Numbered from the stretch's first letter, positions 43,844-53,590 are shown. The stretch: DNA of 64,000 nt from JBEVJK01 sp040510195 (GCA_040510195.1 JBEVJK010000038.1:62001-126000), one strand, 5' to 3'. The notes: generated by a model not told the origin, from the letters alone. Made by a program: numbers and translations.

Positions 43844-44551
43844 TCAACCGACGCCGACATAGCGCTGGACCAGTGCCGGGTCCCGGCGCAGCGCCTCGAC
43901 GGGCACCGTTTCGCGGCTGCGGCCGTTTTCGATGAAGGCGACCCGGTCGGCCACCGGCAGCACGGCCTCGACGCGTTGCTCGACCAGGATGGTGGAGACG
44001 CCGCGGTTGCGCAGCGCGCCGACGGTCTGCCGGATCGTCGCGATCATCGACGGCATCAGACCCTCCGTCGGCTCGTCGAGCAAGAGCACCTCCGGTTCGA
44101 GGCAGAGCGCTCTCGCCATGGCCAGCATCTGCTGCTCGCCGCCGGACAGCGTGCCAGCCCGCTGGCGGATGCGTTCGCCGAGCACGGGGAAAAGCGCCAG
44201 CACGCCGTCGCGCGTCGCCTCGCCCTTGCCGCGCGCCATGAGGCCGATCGTCAGGTTCTCGCCGACGGTGAGCTCGGCGAACAGGCGCCGACCCTGCGGC
44301 ACGTAGCCGACGCCGGCCCGGGGCACCTCGTGCGGGGGCAGCACCGTGAGCTCGCGTTCGCCGAGCCGGATCGAGCCGGAAGCGGCCGGAACGAGGCCCA
44401 TGATCGCCTTGAGCAGCGTCGACTTGCCGGCGCCGTTGCGGCCGAGCAGGCACAGCACCTCGCCGCGTCGCAGCGCCAGCCCGACCCCGTGCAGGACCTG
44501 CAGCGGCCCGTAGAAGCAGTCGAGACCCTCGATGGTCAGCGCCTCAGCCAT
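43844..44551 (-). CDS. livF: Branched-chain-type ABC transporter ATPase, LivF
   Basis: 235 residues from the ATG at 44551, which overlaps the livG stop by eight bases. Walker A GRNGAGKST, signature LSGGEQQMLAMARAL, Walker B VLLLDEPTEGL, H-loop region LVEQ. Last gene of a five-gene importer, convergent with pncA across 17 bases that contain a GTCGACA tandem repeat. The location suggests import of the compound handled by the neighbouring hydroxylase operon. Confidence 0.9.
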   Translation of the reverse strand: MAEALTIEGLDCFYGPLQVLHGVGLALRRGEVLCLLGRNGAGKSTLLKAIMGLVPAASGSIRLGERELTVLPPHEVPRAGVGYVPQGRRLFAELTVGENLTIGLMARGKGEATRDGVLALFPVLGERIRQRAGTLSGGEQQMLAMARALCLEPEVLLLDEPTEGLMPSMIATIRQTVGALRNRGVSTILVEQRVEAVLPVADRVAFIENGRSRETVPVEALRRDPALVQRYVGVG

Positions 44552-45293
44552 CGGCAGGCGCTCCGAGATAGGCATCCTGGACCGCTCTGTCGCGGCGGAT
44601 CGCGTCGGGCGTTCCCTCGGCGAGGATGCGGCCGGCGTCGAGCACGGTGATCCTGTCGGCGAGCGCCATCACCACGGGCATGTTGTGCTCGATCAAAAGC
44701 ACCGTCGCTTCGCGTGCGATGTCGCGCACCAGCGCGACGAAGCCGTCGATCTCGCCATCGGAGAGGCCTTGGGTCGGCTCGTCGAGGATCAGCAGCCGCG
44801 GCTTGAGCGCCAGGCCCATGGCGACTTCCAGCAGCCGCTGGTGCCCATAAGAGAGGCTGCCGGCGCGCATACCGAGCCGCTCGGCGAGGCCGGTCCTCTC
44901 GACCGCCTCGAGCACCCCTCGCTGGAGCGCGCTGCGCGGATGAACCAGCGACCGGCCGCCACGGTCGATGAGCGCCCGCTGGACGGACAGCGCGACGTTC
45001 TCATAGGTCGTCAGCTCGGGAAAGACGCTGGTGATCTGGAACGTGTAGGCGATGCCGCGGCGCACGCGCAGATGGGCCGGCAGTTGGGTGATGTCCTCCC
45101 CGTCGAAGATCACGGCGCCGGCGCTCGGTGCGATGCGGCCCGAGATGAGCCCGACGAAGGTGGTCTTGCCGGCGCCGTTCGGCCCGATGAGCGCCCGGAT
45201 CTCGCCCGCAGCGAGCTGGAAGTCGACGGAGCGCACGGCCTGGACGCCGCCGAAGCTCTTGCTCAGGCCGCGGGTGGTGAGCAACGGCGTCAC
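44544..45293 (-). CDS. livG: Branched-chain-type ABC transporter ATPase, LivG
   Basis: 249 residues from a GTG that overlaps the livM stop (GTGA). Walker A GPNGAGKTT, signature LSYGHQRLLEVAMGLA, Walker B LLILDEPTQGL, H-loop LIEHNM. The signature has the LSYG form common in LivG. The upstream extension of this frame overlaps livM and is not coding. Confidence 0.9.
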   Translation of the reverse strand: MTPLLTTRGLSKSFGGVQAVRSVDFQLAAGEIRALIGPNGAGKTTFVGLISGRIAPSAGAVIFDGEDITQLPAHLRVRRGIAYTFQITSVFPELTTYENVALSVQRALIDRGGRSLVHPRSALQRGVLEAVERTGLAERLGMRAGSLSYGHQRLLEVAMGLALKPRLLILDEPTQGLSDGEIDGFVALVRDIAREATVLLIEHNMPVVMALADRITVLDAGRILAEGTPDAIRRDRAVQDAYLGAPADG

Positions 45294-46252
45294 GGCAGCC
45301 ACCTCAGCGCGCGCTGCCTGAGGGCGCCCAGCAACCCCTTCGGGAAGAACAGCACCAAGAGGATCAGCACCAGCCCGACCAGGAACAGCGTGGCGGAGGT
45401 GAAGCTGCCGGCGAGGTCGATCACATAGGTCATAAGCAGCGTGCCGACGAGCGGCCCGAGCGTCGTCGCCGCGCCGCCGAGCAGCACCCACAGCAAGGGG
45501 AAGATGCTGTACTGGACCGAAGCGAAGGTCGACCCGACATAGCCGAACAAGAGCGCGTAGGCCGCCCCCGCGGCAGCCGAGATGGCGCCCGACAGGACCA
45601 CCGCGGCAAGCTTGTTGGCGAACGCGTCGTAGCCCAGCATGCGGGTCCGTTCCTCGTTCTCGCGGATCGCCACCAGCACGCGCCCATGCGCCGACCGGAC
45701 GACGAGGAGGGTGACCGCAAGCGCCGCCGAAAAGAGCGACAGCGCCGCCATGTAGCGGGTGGTCGGCTGCGTCAGGTCGAAATGCAGGTCGCCGATGGAA
45801 AGCTGCCGCACCGGCTGCGGCAGCACGAAGCCCTCGTCGCCCTGGGTCCACGCCGCGAAATAGAGCGTCGAGAGGTAGAACACCTGCGAGAACATCATGG
45901 TGACGATCATGAAGGCGACGCCGCTGGTCCTGAGCGCCAGCGCCCCGACCACCAGCGCCAGCACGGCGCCCGCCGCCAGCCCGGCCAGGAAGCCGGCGGC
46001 GACGCCGAAGCCGAGATGCTCGACGGTGAGGCCGGCGCCGTAAAGCCCGGCGGCGAAGAACATCGCATGGCCGAGCGACAGAAGACCGACATAGCCGAAC
46101 AACAGGTTGTAGCCCATGGCGAACACCGCCATCACCATCACCCTGGCGAGCATCAGGTGGTGGTAGTCGGGCAGCACGAACTGCAGTGCAAAGAGCAGCG
46201 CCACGACGGCCAAATGCAGCCCCCAGACGGCCAGCGCGTTGCCGCGCCTCAT
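45290..46252 (-). CDS. livM: Branched-chain-type ABC transporter permease, LivM
   Basis: 320 residues, about eight to ten helices. MGYNLLFGYVGLLSLGHAMFFAAGLYGAGL is the LivM signature; RENEERTRMLGYDAFANKLAAVVLSGAISAAAG is the cytoplasmic coupling loop. The ATG overlaps the livH stop by four bases, and the stop overlaps livG. Confidence 0.9.
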   Translation of the reverse strand: MRRGNALAVWGLHLAVVALLFALQFVLPDYHHLMLARVMVMAVFAMGYNLLFGYVGLLSLGHAMFFAAGLYGAGLTVEHLGFGVAAGFLAGLAAGAVLALVVGALALRTSGVAFMIVTMMFSQVFYLSTLYFAAWTQGDEGFVLPQPVRQLSIGDLHFDLTQPTTRYMAALSLFSAALAVTLLVVRSAHGRVLVAIRENEERTRMLGYDAFANKLAAVVLSGAISAAAGAAYALLFGYVGSTFASVQYSIFPLLWVLLGGAATTLGPLVGTLLMTYVIDLAGSFTSATLFLVGLVLILLVLFFPKGLLGALRQRALRWLP

Positions 46253-47130
46253 CGCGACGCGGTCCCGAACAGCCCTTGCGGCCGGAACACCAGCACCAGC
46301 GCCACCAGAAGCGTGGCGATGATCTTGGCCAGGGTGGGCGAGAAGAAGACCGAGATGATCCCGTCGGCCAGTCCGATCAGCACGGCCGCCACCACCGTGC
46401 CGCTGAGCGAGCCGAGCCCGCCGATGATGACGACGATGAAGGAGAGCAGCAGCGGGTCGAGGCCCATCAAATAGTGCGCTTGCTGGATCGGCACCACCAG
46501 CACGGCGGCGACCGCGGCCAGCATGGCGCCGAGCGCGAAGACCGCCGCGTAGACCCGCTCGACGGCGATGCCGAAGGCCTGCGCCGTCTCGCGGTCGTAC
46601 TGCGTGGCGCGCATCACCAGGCCGAGCCGCGTGCGGGTGAGCACCAGCCAGGTGGCCGTCACCAGCAGCGCCGACGCGGCGATGACCGCGAGCTTGTAGC
46701 CGGAATAGCCGAACCAGGGCAGCAGCAGGCGGACGCTGAACGGCGGCTCGACCGGGCGCGCCTCGGGCCCATAGAAGGTGAGCGCCGCCTGCTGGATGAT
46801 GTAGAGCAAGCCGATCGTGGCGACGATCGTCGCTTCCGGATTGTAGTTCAGCCGGCGCAGGATCAGGCGCTCGGCGGCGAGTGCGATGGCCCCGACGATG
46901 AGCGGGCTGACCACCAGCGCGGCCAGGAAGCCGAGCGTCGGATGGCCGGGCAGCAGCGAGGCCACCGCCCAGGCGAGGACGGCGCCGAGCATGAAGAACT
47001 CGCCATGCGCAACGTTGACGATCCGCATGACGCCGAACACCAGCGACAGGCCGAGGGCGGTGAGCGACAGCACCGCCGCCGTGACGAGGCCCTCGAGCGT
47101 GGCCAGGAGGAGATGCGGTCCGAAAGCCAT
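46249..47130 (-). CDS. livH: Branched-chain-type ABC transporter permease, LivH
   Basis: 293 residues. Family start LEGLVTAAVLSLTALGLSLVFGVMRIVNVAHGEFFMLGA and coupling loop RATQYDRETAQAFGIAVERVYAAVFALGA are clear. It lies 51 bases after the binding-protein gene and overlaps livM. Confidence 0.9.
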   Translation of the reverse strand: MAFGPHLLLATLEGLVTAAVLSLTALGLSLVFGVMRIVNVAHGEFFMLGAVLAWAVASLLPGHPTLGFLAALVVSPLIVGAIALAAERLILRRLNYNPEATIVATIGLLYIIQQAALTFYGPEARPVEPPFSVRLLLPWFGYSGYKLAVIAASALLVTATWLVLTRTRLGLVMRATQYDRETAQAFGIAVERVYAAVFALGAMLAAVAAVLVVPIQQAHYLMGLDPLLLSFIVVIIGGLGSLSGTVVAAVLIGLADGIISVFFSPTLAKIIATLLVALVLVFRPQGLFGTASR

Positions 47131-47181
47131 GCTCAGGCGGTGGCCCGGGGCCTGGTCGGCTGGCGCGGCAACGGATCGGCC

Positions 47182-48486
47182 TTAGAGCGCCTGCGTCGTG
47201 TAGTCGCCTTCCGGCTCGTAGAGGCCTTCGTCGATGGTCGTGCGATGCACCACCTTGAGCTTGCCGCCCTCCACCTTGGAGATGTTCTGGTGGCCGAAGC
47301 ACTGGTGGATCTTGCCGTTGAACACCTTGTCGCCCTGCGGATGCTCCGGCCCTTCCTCGAACTTGGTCAGCGCCTCGGTCGCCTCGACCAGCTTGGCGCG
47401 GTCTTCCGGCCCCTTGTAGCCGGCGTCCTCCATGGCCTTCTTGATGACGTAGAGCGTCTCCCAGCAGCCGAACATGTGGGCCGCCGTCGAGACGTCCTTG
47501 GCATCGCCCACCGCCGCTCCGTTCTCGTCGATGCCGACGGCTGCCCGATAGGCCTTCTGCGCCTCCGAGTCATTGTCCTGGGCGTAGCGCGGCGAGCCTT
47601 CCCAGAAGTGGCTCCCGTCGAGGAACTCCAGGCCCGGGCTGTTGATGTCGACGGCTTCGAGCGAGTCGATGAAGCCGAACAGCTGCGGCTGGTTGGAGCC
47701 GTAGAACTCGCCGAGCTCCTTGACGAAGGTCAGCACCGCCGGACCGACCATGACGTGGTAGACCACCTCAGTGTCGGCCGGAATCTGCGGGAAGTAGCGG
47801 GTGAACGAGCTCTCCGTCGGCGGAATGGCGATCTGCGCCACCACCTCGGCTCCGGCCGCCTTGAGGGCCGGCGGCAGGTAGTCGCGGTGGTCGTGGCCGA
47901 AGGCGAAATCGGGAAAGATCATGGTGACCTTCTTGCCCACATTGGCGGCGATCCACGGCGCCATCGAGATCACCTGGCTCTTCACGTCGGTGATGCCTGG
48001 CTGGAAGCAGTAGCGATTGAGCTTGGTCGAGGCGACGTGATGCCCCTCGCTCACCACGAAGTACGGGATCTTCAGCTCGCCGGCGGCCGGCGCCGAGCCG
48101 ATCACCACATGCGAGAACAGCGTGCCGTAGACGATGTCGGTCTTGTGCTGGGTGGCGAACTTGCCGACCACCTCGGCCCCGCGCTTGGGATCGGTGCCGT
48201 CGTCCTCGACGATCACCTCGACCGGCCGCCCGCCGATGCCGCCGGCGTCGTTGATCGCCTTGACGGCGGCGTCGGTCGTCTTCTCGTACCAGCGCCCATA
48301 GGCGGCGCCGATGCCGGTGCGATGCGCCTGGAAGCCGATCTTGATCGGCGCCGACGACTGCGCCTGTGCGTAGCGCACATAGCCCGGTGCCAGGCCCAGT
48401 CCGGCAGCGGCACCGAGCCCCTTGAGGGCCGTGCGGCGTGTCAATGCAATGTTGAAAAATCCCTTCCCGTCGCCATGCTTGGTCAT
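47182..48486 (-). CDS. Branched-chain-type ABC transporter substrate-binding protein, Tat exported
   Basis: 434 residues from the ATG at 48486, with AAGGGGG upstream. A twin-arginine signal (TRRTALKGLGAAAGLGLAPG, mature part after about residue 43) precedes a Leu/Ile/Val-type type I binding protein: IKIGFQAHRTGIGAAYGRWYEKTTDAAVKAINDAGGIGG. Later features are TMIFPDFAFGHDH and a C-terminal YTTQAL. Related receptors in this family bind amides, urea or aromatic acids as often as amino acids. First gene of the importer. Confidence 0.88.
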   Translation of the reverse strand: MTKHGDGKGFFNIALTRRTALKGLGAAAGLGLAPGYVRYAQAQSSAPIKIGFQAHRTGIGAAYGRWYEKTTDAAVKAINDAGGIGGRPVEVIVEDDGTDPKRGAEVVGKFATQHKTDIVYGTLFSHVVIGSAPAAGELKIPYFVVSEGHHVASTKLNRYCFQPGITDVKSQVISMAPWIAANVGKKVTMIFPDFAFGHDHRDYLPPALKAAGAEVVAQIAIPPTESSFTRYFPQIPADTEVVYHVMVGPAVLTFVKELGEFYGSNQPQLFGFIDSLEAVDINSPGLEFLDGSHFWEGSPRYAQDNDSEAQKAYRAAVGIDENGAAVGDAKDVSTAAHMFGCWETLYVIKKAMEDAGYKGPEDRAKLVEATEALTKFEEGPEHPQGDKVFNGKIHQCFGHQNISKVEGGKLKVVHRTTIDEGLYEPEGDYTTQAL

Positions 48487-48545
48487 GAAAACCCCCTTGA
48501 TCTCCGCGGAAAATAGACCACCGATCCCGACCGCTGGCAATAGCG

Positions 48546-49976
48546 TCAGCCGGCCGTCGGCGTCGACAACAGCCACAGGCCGAACACCGTGTAGCCGACC
48601 ATCAAAAGCGCGAGCGGCGCCTGGCCGAGCGCCGCCGCCCGGCGGCTCGCGGCAAGCCGCAGCGCCAGCCGGTGGGCGACCAGCACCGCGACGACGTGGC
48701 CGAGGATGATGGCGCCCGCCTGCAGGTTCCACAGCACCCAGGCCGAGCCGGCTCCCGCCACGATGCCGGGCGACACCGGCCAGTAGGCAGTGCCGAACAG
48801 GTTCCAGCCGCGCGAAAAGGGATCGGAGAGGGCCACCAGTGCATATTGCGCGTTGACCGCCAGCAGGGTCAGGTAGTGCGCGAAATGGTAGGCAAGCGCG
48901 ATCGGCACGATCGACCAGACATAGAGTCCCGCCGCCTTGCCCGACGCAGCCTCGATGCCGCCCAGCCAGGCACCGGCGCGCACCGCCGCCTGGAAGGCGA
49001 GCCACAGCGCTGCGAAGGTCAGCACGAGGCCGGCCGTGTTGATGCCCGTCATCGCGCTGCGGCCCGGAAACTCCAGCGGATTGACCCCGTTGATGCCGAG
49101 CCAGAAGAAGGTCTTCGACAGCCCGTCGAACGAGACGGAGGCAAGCGCGAGGATGAGGAAGACGACGCCGCTCGCCGGCAGCGGCCTGACCGTCGCGAGC
49201 TGCGCGCCGGGCCAGCAGAGGCAGAGCCGTCGGCCTTGGCGCCCCAGCACCGCGAGCCGCGCCAGCATGTCGAAGAAGACCGACAGGAACTCTCCCCGCC
49301 GGCGCCAGCGCTCGCCGACCAAAAGCATCGCCGCGAAGCTGGCCGTCCAGTAGCAGGCGACGGCCGCCGCCAACCGCTCCGGATCGTCTGGCGCCGGGTC
49401 GATGAGCTCGAACCAGCCGAAGCCGAAAAAGAACAGCGCCGCCGGCCAGAACCCCACCCACCGCGGCAAGCTCAGAGGCGTTCTCCGACGGCCGGCGACA
49501 CGGCCGGCGATCTGCAGCGGGCCGCTCCACGGGTTCAACCAGCGCCACAGGTCGCCGATCGTGCCCTGGGCGAGGGTGAGCCCGACCCAAAGCAAGGTCC
49601 ACACGACGAGCGGCAGCGGATTCGACAACGGGTCGCGGCTGCCAAGAAGGCCGGCGGCGACGAGCACGGCGAGGCCAGCGAAGCTGAGCAGGCTGGTCGC
49701 GGCGACACCACGTCGCGGGATCCCGACCAGCGGCAGCCGCGCCGCAAACAGCCGGAGGACGGGCTCTGATGGCAGGATGGCGAGGACGAGGAAGCTCGCT
49801 GTCACCGCGGCGGCGCCGGCAAACGCGTAGTAGCCGGTCGGCAGCAGCAGCACGAAGCCGCGATCGGATGCGTGGGCAAGCGCCGTGGTGGCCGTTGCAG
49901 GCATGACGAGGGCGAGACTGAAAACGAGGCCGACCAGCCGTCGCGGAGCGCGCAACCCGCTCGCCCGGTCAGACAT
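48546..49976 (-). CDS. Polytopic membrane protein of unknown function
   Basis: 476 residues from the ATG at 49976, which overlaps the pncB stop by eight bases. A signal-like first helix ending in ALAHASDRG is followed by about eleven membrane helices; histidines fall inside helices (AYHFAHYLTLLAV, ILGHVVAVLVAHRLAL). In layout it resembles membrane proteins databases call 'fenitrothion hydrolase', a label I recall but do not trust as a function. Translational overlap with pncB suggests a link to nicotinate salvage or uptake, which is unproved. Confidence 0.7.
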   Translation of the reverse strand: MSDRASGLRAPRRLVGLVFSLALVMPATATTALAHASDRGFVLLLPTGYYAFAGAAAVTASFLVLAILPSEPVLRLFAARLPLVGIPRRGVAATSLLSFAGLAVLVAAGLLGSRDPLSNPLPLVVWTLLWVGLTLAQGTIGDLWRWLNPWSGPLQIAGRVAGRRRTPLSLPRWVGFWPAALFFFGFGWFELIDPAPDDPERLAAAVACYWTASFAAMLLVGERWRRRGEFLSVFFDMLARLAVLGRQGRRLCLCWPGAQLATVRPLPASGVVFLILALASVSFDGLSKTFFWLGINGVNPLEFPGRSAMTGINTAGLVLTFAALWLAFQAAVRAGAWLGGIEAASGKAAGLYVWSIVPIALAYHFAHYLTLLAVNAQYALVALSDPFSRGWNLFGTAYWPVSPGIVAGAGSAWVLWNLQAGAIILGHVVAVLVAHRLALRLAASRRAAALGQAPLALLMVGYTVFGLWLLSTPTAG

Positions 49977-51276
49977 GAACGGCGCGTTCGACGCGTGCAT
50001 CCTCCTCGCCGAAGACCCTGAGATAGCGGGCGATCTCGCGCGGGTCGCCGGTCGCCTTGGCGGGATTGTCCGACAGCTTGATGGCCGGGCGGCCGTTGGC
50101 TTCCGTCACCTTGCAGACGAGCGAGATGGCCAACAGCCCCGCCGTCTCGACGGGCGCGCAGTCCTCGAAGTCGTTGGTCAGGTTGGTGCCCCAGCCGAAG
50201 GCCATGCGCACCTTGCCGCGGAAGTGGCGGTAGGTGTCCTCGATCGTGTCGACATCGAGCCCGTCGGAAAAGATCAGCAGCTTCTTGCGCGGGTCCTTGC
50301 CCTTCTGCCGCCACCATCTCAGGATCCGCTCGCCGCCTTCGATCGGCGGCGCGCTGTCCGGCCTGAAGCCGGTCCAGTCGGCCACCCAGTCGGGCGCGTC
50401 GCGCAGGAAGGCAGCGGTGCCGAACGCGTCGGGCAGCACGATCAGCAGGTTGCCGCCATAGTAGCGCTGCCAGTCCTGCAGCACCTTGTAGGGCGCCCCG
50501 AGCAGCTCCTCGTCGGTCCTGGCGAGCGCCGCGAGCACCATCGGCAGCTCGTGCGCATTGGTGCCCAGCGCCTCGAGGTCGTTGTCCATGGCGAGAAGCA
50601 CGTTGCTGGTGCCCGTGAACGCATCGCCGATGCCTTCCTTGAGCGCCTCCACGCACCAGCGCTGCCACAGGAAGGAATGCCGCCGCCGGGTCCCGAAATC
50701 GGAGATGCGGATGTCCGGCAGCGCCCTCAGCCGCTCGGTCTTGGCCCACATCTTGGCCTTGGCGCGGGCATAGACGACGTCGAGCGCGAACGGCCCGAAG
50801 CTCCGGAGCGCGGCGCGCGAGCGCAGCTCGTTGATGATGGCCAGCGCGGGGATCTCCCACATCGTGGTGTACATCCAGGGTCCGGGGAACCGCAGCTCGT
50901 ACTGGCCGGCGCGCTTCCTGAGCTCGTATTCGGGCAGCCGGAAGTCGGCCAGCCAGGCCAGGAACTCCGGCTCGAAGATCTGCTTGCGCCCGTAGAACGT
51001 GTTGCCGGCGAGCCAGATCATCTCCTTCTTGGAGATGCGCAAGGTGCGCGCGTGGTCGAGCTGGTCGCGCAACTCCTGCTCGTCGATCTCCTCGGCGAGC
51101 TTGACCGAGGTGGTGCGGTTGATCAGCGAGAACGTCGCCTCGACCTTGGGGTACATGCCCCAGATCATCTGCAGCATGAGCAGCTTGTAGAAATCCGTGT
51201 CCAAGAGGCTGCGGACGATAGGATCGAGCTTCCAGGTGTGGTCGTAGACGCGGCGTGCAATGTCTATGATGGCCAT
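49969..51276 (-). CDS. pncB: Nicotinate phosphoribosyltransferase
   Basis: 435 residues, full length. N-terminal LLDTDFYKLLMLQMIW, the region RSRAALRSFGPFALDVV, SDFGTRRRHSF with the His that is phosphorylated in NAPRTase, FTGTSNVLLA, and the late FGWGTNLTND. It joins nicotinate and PRPP to nicotinate mononucleotide using ATP (Preiss-Handler route). It starts 47 bases after the LysR gene and overlaps the membrane protein gene downstream. Confidence 0.94.
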   Translation of the reverse strand: MAIIDIARRVYDHTWKLDPIVRSLLDTDFYKLLMLQMIWGMYPKVEATFSLINRTTSVKLAEEIDEQELRDQLDHARTLRISKKEMIWLAGNTFYGRKQIFEPEFLAWLADFRLPEYELRKRAGQYELRFPGPWMYTTMWEIPALAIINELRSRAALRSFGPFALDVVYARAKAKMWAKTERLRALPDIRISDFGTRRRHSFLWQRWCVEALKEGIGDAFTGTSNVLLAMDNDLEALGTNAHELPMVLAALARTDEELLGAPYKVLQDWQRYYGGNLLIVLPDAFGTAAFLRDAPDWVADWTGFRPDSAPPIEGGERILRWWRQKGKDPRKKLLIFSDGLDVDTIEDTYRHFRGKVRMAFGWGTNLTNDFEDCAPVETAGLLAISLVCKVTEANGRPAIKLSDNPAKATGDPREIARYLRVFGEEDARVERAVHV

Positions 51277-51323
51277 GAACGGATCGCTCTATCTCGACGG
51301 CAGGAGTTGCCGGCCCGTCCGCG

Positions 51324-52274
51324 CTATAGCATCGAATCGCCCGCCGCGCCTGTACTCACGAGTGCAGGTCGGTCGATTCTGCGGCGCTGGCCCGCCTCGT
51401 CGTGCTCGGAAAACAGCCAGTCCACGAAGACCCTTACGATCGGCATGGATTTGAGGTCGTTGCGGCAGGCGATGTAGAAGGCGTCCACTGCCGGCACCGA
51501 GAGGTTGAAGGGCGTCACCAGCTGTCCGCGGGCAAGCAGGCTCGCCGCCGTCATGCTGTCGCCCAACGCCACCCCGTGGCCATGCACCGCCGCCTCGATG
51601 GCCAGACGCGCGTCGTTGAGGCGATGGCAGCGCCCGCGCTCCAGCTCCAGCGCGTCGGCCGCCACCAGCCAGGTGTGCCACTCGCGACCGTCGTCGGCGT
51701 GCAGCAGCACGTGGTCGGAAAGATCGCGGACGCTGCGGATCGGCCGGTGGTTGATCAAGGTCGGGCTGACCACCGGAAACAGCTCCAGATGCGCCCACAG
51801 CTTCAGCCAGCAGTCCGACCAGCTGCCGTCGCCGTAGAGCACGCACAGATCGACGTCGGCGGCGTGGATGGCGCCCGGATCGTTGGAGGCATCGAGGACC
51901 AGGCTGATGTCGGGAAATCGCGCGGTGAACTCGGCCAGCCGCGGCACCAGCCAGAACGACAGCAGCGCCGGCACGCAGCTGATCGACAGCGTCCCCGAGC
52001 TGGTCGGCCTGCCGAGGCGCGCCGTCGCCGCGGCGATGCCCTCGAACGCGCCGGCGGCCGCCGGCAGGAGCTCGGCGCCGTGCGCGGTGAGCTTGAGGCG
52101 CTGGCCCGACCGCTCGAAGAGCCGCACGTTGAGCGAGGCCTCCAGCGCCTTGATCTGGTGGCTGACCGCGCCGTGCGTGACATGCAGCTCGCCGGCCGCC
52201 CGGGTGAGCGAGCCGTGCCGGGCTGTCGCCTCGAAGGCACGAAGTGGATTGAGCGGGGGCAGACGACGCGCCAT
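51324..52274 (-). CDS. LysR-family regulator, GcvA-like
   Basis: 316 residues from the ATG at 52274. Winged helix: LNPLRAFEATARHGSLTRAAGELHVTHGAVSHQIKALE (about 7-44), then LFERSGQRLKLTAHG. The effector domain (about 90-300) is of the GcvA type (LLHADDGREWHTWL, CHRLNDARLAIEAAVHGHGVALG). It is divergent from a ureohydrolase gene across 111 bases holding a palindrome, so it should control that operon and itself. pncB follows on the same strand. Confidence 0.9.
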   Translation of the reverse strand: MARRLPPLNPLRAFEATARHGSLTRAAGELHVTHGAVSHQIKALEASLNVRLFERSGQRLKLTAHGAELLPAAAGAFEGIAAATARLGRPTSSGTLSISCVPALLSFWLVPRLAEFTARFPDISLVLDASNDPGAIHAADVDLCVLYGDGSWSDCWLKLWAHLELFPVVSPTLINHRPIRSVRDLSDHVLLHADDGREWHTWLVAADALELERGRCHRLNDARLAIEAAVHGHGVALGDSMTAASLLARGQLVTPFNLSVPAVDAFYIACRNDLKSMPIVRVFVDWLFSEHDEAGQRRRIDRPALVSTGAAGDSML

Positions 52275-52313
52275 GGCGGCCAACCTGTGAGAAAAGCTAA
52301 CGGCGATCTCTAT

Positions 52314-52329
52314 GACAATATCAATTGTC
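52314..52329 (+). promoter_or_regulatory. Candidate LysR operator
   Basis: GACAAT-ATCA-ATTGTC, a perfect six-base inverted repeat with a four-base spacer in the gap between the LysR gene and the ureohydrolase gene. Its place, 57 bases before the ureohydrolase start and 40 before the LysR start, fits a recognition site for a divergently oriented LysR protein. Confidence 0.55.
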
Positions 52330-52385
52330 TTTTCAATGCAACTGGACCAACAATTCCTGCCAGCAATCTCTCCATGGAGGTCCGG

Positions 52386-53447
52386 ATGGCATTCGACCGC
52401 AGCAGGCTCGCGGCGTTGCGCGAGAAGTATGGCGAGGGCCATGGCGGCGAGCTGTTCAACGCGGAGTTCCGGAAGGTCGCCGACAAGATCTTCACCAAGG
52501 GCGGCACCCGGCTGGCGCCGTATTCGGGCGTCCCGACCTTCCTAAGTGCGCCCTACAGGCCGGTCGACCAGGAGACGCCGGAGCTTTCCGACCTTGAGGT
52601 GGCCATCCTCGGGATCCCCATGGACCTCGGCGTGACCAACCGCCCAGGCTCCCGGTTCGGCCCGCGTGCGCTGCGGACCATCGAGCGCATCGGCCCCTAC
52701 AACCATGTGCTGGGCTGCGCGCCGGTCCACGATCTCAAGGTCGCCGACATCGGCGACGTCCCTTTCCGCAGCCGCTATCGCCTGGAGCTTAGCCACGATG
52801 ACATCGAGCGGCGGATCGGCCAGATCGTCGCCGCGGGCGTGGCGCCGCTGTCGGTGGGCGGCGACCATTCGATCACCCATCCGATCCTCAAGGTCGTCGG
52901 CCGGCAAGCGCCGGTCGGACTGATCCACATCGACGCCCATTGCGACACCGGCGGCGCCTTCGACCAGACCAAGTTCCATCACGGCGGACCGTTCCGCAAC
53001 GCCGTGCTGGACGGCGTGCTCGACCCGACGCGGACCGTGCAGATCGGCATTCGCGGCTCGGCCGAGTATCTGTGGGAGTTCAGCAGCGAGTCCGGCATGA
53101 CCGTCATCCACGCCGAGGAGGTGCCCGGCCTCGGCATTCCCGCCATCGTCGAAAAGGCCCGGGCGGTGGTGGGCGACGGCCCGACCTACCTCTCCTTCGA
53201 CATAGACAGCCTCGATCCGGCCTTCGCGCCGGGCACCGGCACGCCGGAAGTCGGCGGCCTCACCACGCGCGAGGTGCTGGAGCTGCTGCGCGGGCTGAAG
53301 GGTCTCGACATCGTCGGCGGCGATGTCGTCGAGGTGGCGCCGCAATACGATGCAACGACCAACACCGCGCATGCCGGGGCGCAGGTGCTGTTCGAGATCC
53401 TCAGCCTGATGGTCTTCAGCCCGTCCATCGCCGGTCGCCGCCGCTAG
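52386..53447 (+). CDS. Ureohydrolase, agmatinase/guanidino-acid hydrolase type
   Basis: 353 residues from the ATG at 52386 with GGAGG six bases upstream. Intact metal sites: His161 in GGDHSITHP, Asp183-His185-Asp187 in IDAHCDTGG, Asp272/Asp274 in FDIDSLDPAFAPGTGTP. The extra N-terminal 60 residues (FNAEFRKVADKIFTKGG, PYSGVPTFLSAPYRP) are like those of guanidinobutyrase and guanidinopropionase. With a polyamine-type importer and an amidase downstream, 4-guanidinobutyrate or a similar guanidino acid is more likely than agmatine. Confidence 0.88.
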   Translation: MAFDRSRLAALREKYGEGHGGELFNAEFRKVADKIFTKGGTRLAPYSGVPTFLSAPYRPVDQETPELSDLEVAILGIPMDLGVTNRPGSRFGPRALRTIERIGPYNHVLGCAPVHDLKVADIGDVPFRSRYRLELSHDDIERRIGQIVAAGVAPLSVGGDHSITHPILKVVGRQAPVGLIHIDAHCDTGGAFDQTKFHHGGPFRNAVLDGVLDPTRTVQIGIRGSAEYLWEFSSESGMTVIHAEEVPGLGIPAIVEKARAVVGDGPTYLSFDIDSLDPAFAPGTGTPEVGGLTTREVLELLRGLKGLDIVGGDVVEVAPQYDATTNTAHAGAQVLFEILSLMVFSPSIAGRRR

Positions 53448-53590
53448 CGCGGAAGGCTTGCGCCGGCGCACCGGGAGGCTACCATCGGCGCATGGCAAGG
53501 GGCGGCCGAGCTGCCCCGCTGCCGGAGGTTCCGGCAGAGACGAATGAATGAGTGGGAACAGCCGGAAATACCGGCGAAAGGAGCAGATCG

